DNA of 64,000 bases from Pararhizobium sp. GTDB taxonomy: Bacteria; Pseudomonadota; Alphaproteobacteria; Rhizobiales; Rhizobiaceae. The notes below the pieces were generated by a model. It was given only the letters and a program-made list of their open reading frames with translations. It did no database searches and was not told where the DNA came from. Numbering within the stretch: position 1 is the first letter of the stretch; each line of letters opens with the position of its first letter. Of this stretch, positions 57,178-64,000 are shown piece after piece. Made by a program: the position numbers and the translations under genes. The stretch is from the NCBI GenBank assembly GCA_030655075.1, contig JAURWE010000024.1:248001-312000 (forward strand), in the 5' to 3' direction.

Positions 57178-59367
57178 TTACGCGGCTTTGGTCTTGGCGC
57201 GCTTGGCCAGATGCGTCACCACGTTCTCGATCATCCGCATGCCGGCATCGCCACCCAGCGTCATGATCGATTCCGGGTGAAACTGCACGGCAGCCACCGG
57301 TTCCTTGGCATGCTCGATCCCCATGATCGTGCCATCCTCGCTTTCCGCCGTGATGATGAAATCACGCGGCAGCGTGGCCGGATCGGCAAAGATCGAGTGG
57401 TAACGACCGACGGTGACCTCGCGGCCGAGACCGGAGAACACCAGGCCGGGCTCGAGCACCCGGATGCGCGACGGCTTGCCGTGCATCGGAACCGCCAGCT
57501 GCCGGAGCTCGCCGCCATAGGCTTCCGCCAGCGCCTGCAGGCCGAGGCAGACGCCGAAGATCGGCAGGTTGCGGGCCCGCGCCTTCTTGATCGTCGCCTT
57601 GCAGTCGAAGTCCTTCGGCGTGCCCGGGCCGGGCGACAGAACCAGAAGATCCGGCTTGATCGTGTCGAACACTTCGTCCGCCACCGGCGAACGCACGGTG
57701 GTAACCTCGGCCCCGGTCTGGCGGAAATAGTTTGCCAGTGTGTGAACAAAGGAATCCTCGTGATCGACCAGCAGGATCTTTACACCGGCGCCCACAGTCG
57801 CCACGTCACGGCCGGCTTTGCTGTTGTTGGCGGACTTGGCGTCGCGGATGGCGGAAATCATGGCAGAGGCTTTCAGTTCGGTTTCGGCTTCTTCTTCCTC
57901 GGGGTTGGAATCGTAAAGCAGCGTCGCCCCGGCCCGCACCTCGGCAATGCCGTCCTTGATGCGGATGGTGCGCAGCGTCAGGCCGGTGTTCATGTCGCCA
58001 TTGAAGCCGACCATGCCGATGGCACCACCATACCACGCACGCGGGCTCTTTTCATGAGCCTCGATGAAGCGCATGGCCCAAAGCTTCGGCGCACCGGTGA
58101 CGGTGACCGCCCAGGCGTGGCTGAGAAAGCCGTCGAACGCGTCCATGCCGTCGCGCAGGCGGCCTTCGATATGGTCCACCGTGTGGATCAGGCGCGAATA
58201 CATCTCGATCTGGCGGCGGCCGATGACCTTGACCGAACCGGGCTCGCAGACCCGGCTCTTGTCATTGCGGTCGACGTCCGAGCACATCGTGAGCTCGGAT
58301 TCGTCCTTCTTGGAGTTCAGGAGCTTGAGGATCTGCTCGCTGTCGGCAATCGGATCGTCGCCGCGCTTGATCGTGCCTGAAATCGGGCAAGTCTCGATGC
58401 GGCGGCCCGACACACGCACGAACATTTCCGGCGAGGCGCCGACCAGATATTCCTGATTGCCGAGGTTGATGAAGAAGGAATAGGGCGACGGATTGATCGC
58501 CTTCAGCCGCTTGGAAATTTCGGAGGGGCGACTGTCGCAGCGCTCGAGGAATTTCTGGCCGGGAACGACCTCGAACAGATCGCCGCGGCGAAAACTTTCC
58601 TTCGCCTTGGTGACGAGCTCGGCATATTCGCCGGGACGGTGATCGCCATGCGGCGGAATGACATCCACCGTGTGGAACGGATCGGACGCGATATCGCCGT
58701 CCTTGCCTTCTGTCGTGCGGCCACCCTTGGCAAAGTCGTAACGGTCGATCCAGGCCTTGGCGGAATAGTGATCGACCACCAGGATTTCGTCGGGCAGGAA
58801 CAGCACCATGTCGCGCTGATCGTCAGGCCGCGTCAGCTTGAGCTCGATCGCGTCGAACTGGAAGGCAAGATCGTAGCCGAAGGCACCGTAGAGGCCGAGG
58901 CTTGCGTCTTCGGCCGAAAAGAACAGCTCGGTGACGGCGCGCAGCACGGTGAACACCGTTGGCATCTTCGAGCGCTCTTCCTCCGTATAGACCCGCGACG
59001 GCGGGTTGATGGTGATGTCGAGGCGGCGGTCTGAGGATTCGCCGAGCGTAATGTCGGCCACCGTTTTCAGATGATCGCCAATCAGCGACAGAAGCACCTC
59101 GCCGCGCCCGTTATAGGCCTCGATCCACAGCGCCTTGCCGAAGGAGGAGATTGCCAGCGGCGGATCGATGACGGCGGTGTCCCAGCGCGTATAGCGGCCC
59201 GGATATTCGTAGTTGGAGGAGAACACCGCACCCCGGCGCTCGTCGAGCCGGTCGACATAGCTGGAAATCGCATCGGCATAGGGCGCCTCGCGCCGCCGGC
59301 GCGAGATCGTAATGCCGCCCTTCGTCTCGTAGGCTTCCGCGCCGTCGTCCAGAACCTTCGTCACCAT
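57178..59367 (-). CDS. trpE: Fused anthranilate synthase TrpE(G)
   Basis: 729 residues. The N-terminal about 510 residues are the chorismate-binding component ([60 protein letters not shown]). The last about 200 are the glutamine amidotransferase: [13 protein letters not shown], nucleophile Cys in [17 protein letters not shown], and catalytic His in [17 protein letters not shown]. The fusion is typical of rhizobia. It makes anthranilate for tryptophan. Upstream lie a Trp-rich leader and an attenuator. Confidence 0.98.
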   Translation of the reverse strand: MVTKVLDDGAEAYETKGGITISRRRREAPYADAISSYVDRLDERRGAVFSSNYEYPGRYTRWDTAVIDPPLAISSFGKALWIEAYNGRGEVLLSLIGDHLKTVADITLGESSDRRLDITINPPSRVYTEEERSKMPTVFTVLRAVTELFFSAEDASLGLYGAFGYDLAFQFDAIELKLTRPDDQRDMVLFLPDEILVVDHYSAKAWIDRYDFAKGGRTTEGKDGDIASDPFHTVDVIPPHGDHRPGEYAELVTKAKESFRRGDLFEVVPGQKFLERCDSRPSEISKRLKAINPSPYSFFINLGNQEYLVGASPEMFVRVSGRRIETCPISGTIKRGDDPIADSEQILKLLNSKKDESELTMCSDVDRNDKSRVCEPGSVKVIGRRQIEMYSRLIHTVDHIEGRLRDGMDAFDGFLSHAWAVTVTGAPKLWAMRFIEAHEKSPRAWYGGAIGMVGFNGDMNTGLTLRTIRIKDGIAEVRAGATLLYDSNPEEEEAETELKASAMISAIRDAKSANNSKAGRDVATVGAGVKILLVDHEDSFVHTLANYFRQTGAEVTTVRSPVADEVFDTIKPDLLVLSPGPGTPKDFDCKATIKKARARNLPIFGVCLGLQALAEAYGGELRQLAVPMHGKPSRIRVLEPGLVFSGLGREVTVGRYHSIFADPATLPRDFIITAESEDGTIMGIEHAKEPVAAVQFHPESIMTLGGDAGMRMIENVVTHLAKRAKTKAA

Positions 59368-59414
59368 CGTCTCATCCCCGTTTAAAAAAGCCGGTTCGGA
59401 GGCGGCCTTGAAAA

Positions 59415-59447
59415 CAAAAAAGCCGCCTCAGGTATCCCGGGCGGCTT
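59415..59447 (-). terminator. trp attenuator terminator
   Basis: On the minus strand AAGCCGCC...GGCGGCTT followed by TTTTTT. The upstream arm can instead pair with CCGCAGACCACAAGCC-side sequence, as an antiterminator. Confidence 0.85.
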
Positions 59448-59484
59448 GTGGTCTGCGGTTACGCACGACTGGTCCAAGGCCGCC

Positions 59485-59529
59485 TTAGCGAGCCCACCAC
59501 CAGATCGAAAGGATGCGTGCCGTTTTCAT
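59485..59529 (-). CDS. trpL: trp leader peptide
   Basis: 14 residues, MKTARILSIWWWAR, with three consecutive Trp codons; the ending SIWWWAR matches the S. meliloti leader peptide as I know it. ATG at 59529, stop TAA. Confidence 0.93.
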   Translation of the reverse strand: MKTARILSIWWWAR

Positions 59530-59538
59530 GGAGAAAAC

Positions 59539-59567
59539 TGTTAGCGTGAGATGCCGGATTGCGCAAG
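59539..59567 (-). promoter_or_regulatory. Promoter of trpL-trpE(G)
   Basis: On the minus strand CTTGCG (59562-59567), 17 bases, CTAACA (59539-59544), nine bases before the leader ATG, implying a nearly leaderless mRNA. Confidence 0.7.
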
Positions 59568-59614
59568 CGGGGCCCCGCGAAAATTCGGGGCGCCCGGTTG
59601 CCGTGGGGTGGCGA

Positions 59615-60364
59615 TCAGGCAGCAGCCCGGCGCGGCAGGCTTTTTGCCATATGCGCCTGCACCGCCTTGGGGTCGGCTGCAAACATTGCCGCGCTGTTGC
59701 GGGTCAGTTCACCTGGGAAGACCTCCTGCTTGCCGCTGACGACCGCATCCAGCGCCTCGCCGGCCACCTCGGACGGCTGCAGGCGCGGTTCCGGCAGGCT
59801 GCGGCCCATGTCCGTCTCGACCTGCACCGGCATGACGGCGATCACCTGCGTGCCCTGCCCTTCGAGCTCGGCCCTGACGGTGCGCGTGGCGGCAAGCGCA
59901 GCGGCTTTAGAGGCGGAATAGGTGCCGACAGACGGCATGGTGACCAGCGACAGGAAAGACAGCACGTTGACGATGGTGCTCCCGGCCGATTTGGCGAGAA
60001 CGGGAGCAAAGGCCTGCGACAGGGCGAGAACGCCGAAATAGTTGACCTCCATTTCCTGCCGGGCAACCGACAGGTCTGTTGCGGAAATGACCCCTTCCCC
60101 GCCGGCATATCCGGCATTGTTGATCAGCAGTGTCACATCGGCTGCAGCCTGTGCGGCGGCGGCCACGTCCTGTGCATCGGTGACGTCGAGCTTCAGGGCG
60201 ACGATGCGGGCCGGATCGAGCGCCACGAGCCCGGCAAGCGACGTGACGTCACGGGCACCGACGTAGATTTTGGCGGCGCCCCGGGCGAGAAGCTCGGTGA
60301 CAAATGTCCGGCCGATGCCGCGATTGGCGCCGGTCACGAGAGCAGTAGATCCTTGAACGTTCAT
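59615..60364 (-). CDS. Short-chain dehydrogenase/reductase
   Basis: 249 residues from the ATG at 60364. Cofactor motif STALVTGANRGIGRTF, NNAG (LLINNAGYAGG), and the active-site Tyr/Lys in VGTYSASKAAALAATR with Ser in VLSFLSLVTM. Substrate unknown. Follows the MarR gene on the same strand, with a copy of the MarR palindrome in the gap. Confidence 0.92.
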   Translation of the reverse strand: MNVQGSTALVTGANRGIGRTFVTELLARGAAKIYVGARDVTSLAGLVALDPARIVALKLDVTDAQDVAAAAQAAADVTLLINNAGYAGGEGVISATDLSVARQEMEVNYFGVLALSQAFAPVLAKSAGSTIVNVLSFLSLVTMPSVGTYSASKAAALAATRTVRAELEGQGTQVIAVMPVQVETDMGRSLPEPRLQPSEVAGEALDAVVSGKQEVFPGELTRNSAAMFAADPKAVQAHMAKSLPRRAAA

Positions 60365-60381
60365 TGGTGGTTTCCTTTTCA

Positions 60382-60395
60382 AGTGCATACGCACT
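60382..60395. promoter_or_regulatory. Second MarR-type operator, upstream of the SDR gene
   Basis: AGTGCATACGCACT; it differs from the palindrome in the MarR promoter by one base in the 12-base core. Confidence 0.65.
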
Positions 60396-60436
60396 ATTAT
60401 TGACAAAAATTGCTGGGCAACGGCCCTGCGTTATGT

Positions 60437-60868
60437 TCAAGCGGCCAGGGCCGGAATGGATAGCAGCGTTTCGCGCAGCACGTTGGCGCGCTCTGCGCCA
60501 ACAAGATTTGTGTATTCATCCTGCGCCGCCTGCCAGGCGATTGCCGCCTCGGACAGCTTTGCCCGGCCCCGTGGCGTTAGGGTCAAGAGCAGCTTGCGCG
60601 AACCCTTGCCTTCCGGCTGGCTTACCAGATAGCCATCGCGCTGCAGGGGCTGGATCGCCCGCACCAGCGTCGTGCGATCCATCATCATCGCCTCGGCCAA
60701 CTCAAGCATGCCGACGGTGCCCGCTGTATGCACATGCACAAGAATCGAGAACTGGCTGGACGTAACCCCCACCCCGCCAAAATGCCGCTCATACAGCTGC
60801 GACACAAACCGCGCCGCCTGGCGGATGGCAAAACAATTGCAGAGGTTGATTTCAGATAAACCAGACAT
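60437..60868 (-). CDS. MarR-family transcriptional regulator
   Basis: 143 residues from the ATG at 60868; longer frames overlap the heme-receptor end. Winged-helix region: FSILVHVHTAGTVGMLELAE, MMMDRTTLVRAIQPLQRDGY and GSRKLLLTLTPRGRAKL. It starts inside a region with its own palindrome. It probably represses itself and the SDR gene. Confidence 0.92.
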   Translation of the reverse strand: MSGLSEINLCNCFAIRQAARFVSQLYERHFGGVGVTSSQFSILVHVHTAGTVGMLELAEAMMMDRTTLVRAIQPLQRDGYLVSQPEGKGSRKLLLTLTPRGRAKLSEAAIAWQAAQDEYTNLVGAERANVLRETLLSIPALAA

Positions 60869-60874
60869 GGGTCG

Positions 60875-60903
60875 GATATATATGTGCATATGCACAGTGT
60901 CAA
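60875..60903 (-). promoter_or_regulatory. marR promoter with operator in the spacer
   Basis: On the minus strand TTGACA (60898-60903), 17-base spacer, TATATC (60875-60880). The spacer contains the perfect palindrome GTGCATATGCAC (60884-60895), so bound repressor would block polymerase. Confidence 0.8.
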
Positions 60904-60923
60904 TGCGCGCGGCCGCAGAAAAC

Positions 60924-60949
60924 AAAAAAAGCGGCCCGTGAAGGCCGCT
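60924..60949 (-). terminator. Terminator after the heme-receptor gene
   Basis: AGCGGCC-(six bases)-GGCCGCT at 60930-60949 with seven T residues on the minus strand. Confidence 0.88.
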
Positions 60950-60974
60950 GTTCATTTTTGCGTAGACGGTCTGA

Positions 60975-63200
60975 TCAGAACTTCTGGGTGAGCGAGACCT
61001 TGAACGTCCGGCCCGGTTCCGAGTAGTAGGCGTTCGGCTGGTTGCCGGACTGGCGAGCCGTCGAGTAGTCGTAATAGGTCTTGTCGAAGACGTTGTAGAT
61101 GCCGGCATTCACCTTCAGGCCCGGAACCTGCTCCGGCTCCCACCAGCCCGTCAGGTCGACGATCCCGTAACCAGGTGCCGCGAAATACTGGCGGCTACCC
61201 TGTGAGATGATGTCGTTACCCTTGCCGCCACGTGCACCGATCCAGTCGAGGCTGACACCCCAGAACCCGGCGTCATAATCGAGACCAAGAGCGCCCTTGA
61301 AGGGCAGAACCGACTGCAGGAATGCACCGCTGCTCAGGTCCTTGCCATCTTGAAAGGACAGACCGGCGCGGACGCCAAATCCGTTGTCGAAGCGCTTATG
61401 ACCGGAAAGCTCGACGCCGTAGATGCGGGCGCGGTCAAGGTTGACGCCGCGCGTCACGCCCTGCGGGAAGAGCGCACGGTTGATACCGACGGCAGCGGCT
61501 TCAGCGACACTTAACGTCTTGATATCGATGAAGTTCTTGTAGCGGTTGTAGAACAGGCTGATACGGCCGCCTGCATCGTCATCGCCGAAATTCGCACCGA
61601 TATCGAAGCTGTTGCTCGTTTCAGACTTCAGGTCCGGATTGCCGAGACGCAGATAGGTGCCCTGGCCGCCAAAGACGCTGTAGAGTTCGCCGGCTGTCGG
61701 AGCCCGGAAGCCCATGGCCCACTGGGCGTAGAGCTCCAGTCCGTCGTTGACCTCCTGCGAGAAACGCAGCTTCGGAGAAATCGCCGTGTCGGAGAAGGCA
61801 GCTGGCAAAGCCGGCTTGTTGTAGTTGGCCGCAAACTCCGGGGTCATCTGCGGATCGAAATCGACCCAGTCGAACCGCACGCCAGGCGTGACGGCGAAGC
61901 CGTCATTGCCGATCGAGATCTTGTCGTCGATGTAGAAACCAATCCGCTGGCCATCCACTTCAGGCGTGTCGGCCTGATTGGTATGGAGATTGAGGCAGGT
62001 TCCAACTGGCGGTTTGGTGCAGGCGTCGGTGCCGGCAGAATACTGGTCGGTCGTGCTGGTCGCCAGATCCCATCCGAAGGTGATCTGGTGGTTTCCGAGC
62101 GTCTTCTGGGCGTTGCCGATCAGACCGAACGTTTCTTCTTCAAGGCTATTGTTGCGGGTAATCGGGCCAACGACCGATGTGAAGCGGTAAGCCTGATAGC
62201 CCAGCGCCTTGCGCTGGTCCTGCCAGTAGAAGGAGGCGGCGACAGTATCGAACAGGCTGTCATCGCTCTCTGACTCGAAGGCGTAGTCGAGCGAAACGCG
62301 GTCACGATCCGTGGCGGTGAAGGCATCGTAGTTGTTTGGGCGATAGTTGCCGGTTGCCGACAGCAGCGTGCGCGGATCGGTGTCGTTGTCCTTGCGGAAG
62401 CGCTCTGCCGTTACCCCGAACATGTGACCGCCTTCGGCATGATGGCGAACCTTGAACAGCATGTTGTGCTGATCATAGTCGGTCGGATCAGCAACGGTAC
62501 GGGTCGCACCGTAGGTATCGACCGTGCCGTTCGTCTCGCGCTCGTGGCCCTTCTTGTAGCCACCCTGAAACAGAACGGCTGTGTTGCCGAACTGCGAACC
62601 GACAGCCGCATTTGTGCTGAAGCTGTTGTCGGCGCTGTCATAAACCAGCTTGGCAACACCACCCCAGGTGCGGCCTTCAGCGATCAGGTCTTCAGGCTCA
62701 AGCGTGCGAAGCGCCAGAACGCCACCCAGCGCACCCGGGCCGGCGCGGCTGGAATCGCCGCCCTTGACGACGTCGACGGCAGACAGCGAGGAAAAATCAA
62801 ATGAGTCGACGCCGCCGCTGGCGCTGCGGGTTGCGTCGGACAGGTAAGGGATCGGAACGCCGTCGATCGTCGTCAGCACGCGGCTGCCTTCGAGACCGCG
62901 AATGTTGACCGATCCGTTCGTCCGGTTGAAACCGACGCCCGGCTCGACGACACGGCCGAGATCCTCGATGCTGGTGATCTGCTTGTTGGTGATGGTTTCA
63001 GCCGAGGTCGTCGTCGCCAGCGGCGTATCGGCAACGCCGACCCGGCTCGATTTCGTCGACAGCTTCTTCAGCGGCGTGGCCCCTTCAGCATCTGTCGCCT
63101 GATCGGCGCTGGCGGTCTGCGCCATGGAGGGGGTAGCGTGCGACAGCATGATGAACGCGGTGCATGCCAGGAGAACCGAGCGATAATGCCGGACAACCAT
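60975..63200 (-). CDS. TonB-dependent heme/hemoglobin-type outer-membrane receptor
   Basis: 741 residues, ATG at 63200 (AAAGGA ahead). Signal peptide about 1-27 (MLSHATPSMAQ). Plug: NIRGLEGSRVLTTIDGVPI and GGVLALRTLEPEDL. Barrel: FRAP box GFRAPTAGELYSVFGG and NPDL box LRLGNPDLKSETSNSFDIG; C-terminal TFKVSLTQKF ends in Phe as outer-membrane barrels do. The His usually found between the FRAP and NPNL boxes is absent in the visible segment. It fits the rhizobial HmuR/ShmR class. Its promoter carries an iron box. Confidence 0.9.
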   Translation of the reverse strand: MVVRHYRSVLLACTAFIMLSHATPSMAQTASADQATDAEGATPLKKLSTKSSRVGVADTPLATTTSAETITNKQITSIEDLGRVVEPGVGFNRTNGSVNIRGLEGSRVLTTIDGVPIPYLSDATRSASGGVDSFDFSSLSAVDVVKGGDSSRAGPGALGGVLALRTLEPEDLIAEGRTWGGVAKLVYDSADNSFSTNAAVGSQFGNTAVLFQGGYKKGHERETNGTVDTYGATRTVADPTDYDQHNMLFKVRHHAEGGHMFGVTAERFRKDNDTDPRTLLSATGNYRPNNYDAFTATDRDRVSLDYAFESESDDSLFDTVAASFYWQDQRKALGYQAYRFTSVVGPITRNNSLEEETFGLIGNAQKTLGNHQITFGWDLATSTTDQYSAGTDACTKPPVGTCLNLHTNQADTPEVDGQRIGFYIDDKISIGNDGFAVTPGVRFDWVDFDPQMTPEFAANYNKPALPAAFSDTAISPKLRFSQEVNDGLELYAQWAMGFRAPTAGELYSVFGGQGTYLRLGNPDLKSETSNSFDIGANFGDDDAGGRISLFYNRYKNFIDIKTLSVAEAAAVGINRALFPQGVTRGVNLDRARIYGVELSGHKRFDNGFGVRAGLSFQDGKDLSSGAFLQSVLPFKGALGLDYDAGFWGVSLDWIGARGGKGNDIISQGSRQYFAAPGYGIVDLTGWWEPEQVPGLKVNAGIYNVFDKTYYDYSTARQSGNQPNAYYSEPGRTFKVSLTQKF

Positions 63201-63556
63201 AGACCAATCCTTTGAATGATTTCACCGGGCTGGCTGGGCTGGGCTGGGTCCTGAGGGACGGCTCAAAGGGGCTGGCTAGGTACGCTTCTGTTAAACGGCA
63301 GCTCAAACGCGCCTGCCTTAATTAAGCCAAATAAAAAACATGACTATGATTGTCAACATATAAAAGTCATACCGATGCCTCAGTTTAACGGGCCATGAAC
63401 AACGTTGCTGAAATGCAACGCCTTTGGCCCTCAATCCGGCGATCCGCCATTTCAGCGGCCATGCAACCCTTCCTCCTTGCGGGCGTTCCCCTAGCGGCAT
63501 GCCCGTCCGCTGATCGGCCGAAGCAAGACATGCCACCGTCAATCCGGGAGATCCAT
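63201..63556. other. 356-base divergent region between the receptor and the extensin-like gene
   Basis: No gene supported. It contains the iron-box promoter of the receptor (63328-63356). A tandem CTGGG run (GGGCTGGCTGGGCTGGGCTGGG) sits at about 63227-63248. Confidence 0.6.
63328..63356 (-). promoter_or_regulatory. Heme-receptor promoter with RirA-type iron box
   Basis: On the minus strand TTGACA (63351-63356), 17-base spacer, TATTTG (63328-63333). A TGA-N9-TCA palindrome (63341-63355) overlaps the -35 and spacer; this is the iron-responsive operator form bound by RirA in rhizobia. Confidence 0.7.
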
Positions 63557-64000
63557 GTGTTGCGAACCGCCATCCTTCTAGCCGCCTTTTTCACGCTGAC
63601 CGAAGCCAGCCTTGGCGCCACCCTGCCCGAAACCGGACCGCTTCCGCAGACGCGCGAGGATAAGGCCGTTGCCGTGCCGGAAGACAAGCCCACCGAGGAA
63701 TCGACCACGGGGGATAAGGCCGTCGATACCAAGCCGGAAACACAAACCGACGATACGGCCAAGGCTGCGGGCGACACCGTGAAGGACAAGGCGGAAAGCC
63801 CTAAGCCAGGTGATAAGGCCACTCCGGAAAACACGCCCATTCCCGAGGAAAAACCGGCGACCGAGGACAAGCCCGTTCCGGAAGAGAAGCCTGTATCCGA
63901 AGAAAAGGTCACGCCCGAAAAGCCGGAGCCGAAACCTGTGGTCGAGAGGGAAGACCCGGCCGCCTATGCCGCCTGCCTGGTCGACCTGAAGGCGTCCGGT
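63557..64000 (+). CDS. Extensin-like family protein (3' partial)
   Basis: 148 codons are visible and the frame is open to the window end. GTG at 63557 has GGGAG (63546-63550) six bases ahead; an in-frame ATG at 63530 would add nine residues. Signal peptide LRTAILLAAFFTLTEAS. Residues about 30-130 are a Pro/Glu/Lys/Thr-rich linker with repeats such as PEEKPATEDKPVPEEKPV. The last residues DPAAYAACLVDLKASG match the start of the extensin-like C-terminal domain with its first Cys. An antisense frame over it is a codon shadow. Confidence 0.8.
   Translation, partial: MLRTAILLAAFFTLTEASLGATLPETGPLPQTREDKAVAVPEDKPTEESTTGDKAVDTKPETQTDDTAKAAGDTVKDKAESPKPGDKATPENTPIPEEKPATEDKPVPEEKPVSEEKVTPEKPEPKPVVEREDPAAYAACLVDLKASG

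Larger units (their letters stand above)
59413..59530 (-). ncRNA. rnTrpL-type attenuator RNA / sRNA
   Basis: When transcription stops at the attenuator, an RNA of about 115 bases carrying trpL is released. In Sinorhizobium meliloti the equivalent rnTrpL sRNA and its peptide act in trans (on trpDC mRNA and resistance genes). The same arrangement is seen here; the trans roles are inferred. Confidence 0.6.

Noticed and set aside
63555..63581. ATG at 63555 as start of the last gene
   Set aside because: It is in another frame and meets a stop after eight codons; the GTG at 63557 leads into the open frame.
63385..63912. 175-codon minus-strand ORF near the window end (Ser/Val/Gly-rich)
   Set aside because: Antisense to the extensin-like gene; its repeats mirror the Pro/Glu/Lys linker codons.

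Overview
This window looks like a stretch of chromosome from a Rhizobiaceae alphaproteobacterium (Rhizobium / Agrobacterium / Allorhizobium type). The evidence is the high GC, the long-form leuA, the fused trpE(G) with a 14-residue leader ending SIWWWAR, a fused-length L25/Ctc, CTTGAC-N17-CTATAT-like promoters, a TGA-N9-TCA iron box in front of a heme receptor, and nested-palindrome intergenic repeats. No phage, insertion sequence, CRISPR array, tRNA or rRNA was seen.

Layout. 1-4.2 kb: pgeF (cut by the window start), an M24-fold hydrolase lacking the metal ligands, a lipoprotein, prs and a secreted double-Kazal protein. 4.2-7.4 kb: an aldehyde dehydrogenase / DUF779 unit with a GAF-Fis regulator and a candidate operator. 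7.8-16.5 kb: rplY, a GGDEF-EAL protein, an orphan solute-binding protein, pth, a ClpP-like secreted protein, a glycine-rich protein built from a 42/45-bp minisatellite, and ychF. 16.5-20.1 kb: a membrane protein, tandem MaoC genes, apt, and a PemK/MazF-like toxin with an unfamiliar partner. 20.1-28.7 kb: the cytochrome bc1 operon and two paralogous ABC exporters flanking a small toxin-antitoxin islet in which parE carries an in-frame stop. 29-34.9 kb: GNAT, a frameshifted trmL, hemF, small secreted proteins, and the CCA transferase / NUDIX / DUF1285 operon. 35-41.9 kb: a MoxR - DUF58 - BatA/DUF4159 - vWA-like operon. 41.9-50.2 kb: another toxin-antitoxin pair, GNAT, glutathionyl-hydroquinone reductase-like, NUDIX, phosphoesterase, TPR protein, ECF sigma/anti-sigma and a chemotaxis receptor. 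50.5-64 kb: leuA with a previously untracked Leu-rich leader, higBA, benE, a ClpP, hupE, a CDF exporter, trpE(G) with trpL, a MarR/SDR regulon, a RirA-box heme receptor, and the start of an extensin-like gene that runs off the end.

Most genes are housekeeping. The points most worth attention are the two amino-acid attenuators (leuA and trpE) that share a near-leaderless design, a dense set of six toxin-antitoxin loci in otherwise core sequence (one with a novel-looking antitoxin, one broken, one orphan), a MarR regulator whose operator sits exactly in its own promoter spacer and recurs before the adjacent SDR gene, an 18-codon upstream ORF before a multidrug-type ABC exporter, and two apparently disrupted genes (trmL, parE). 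All calls are from reading the sequence only; no database search was run.
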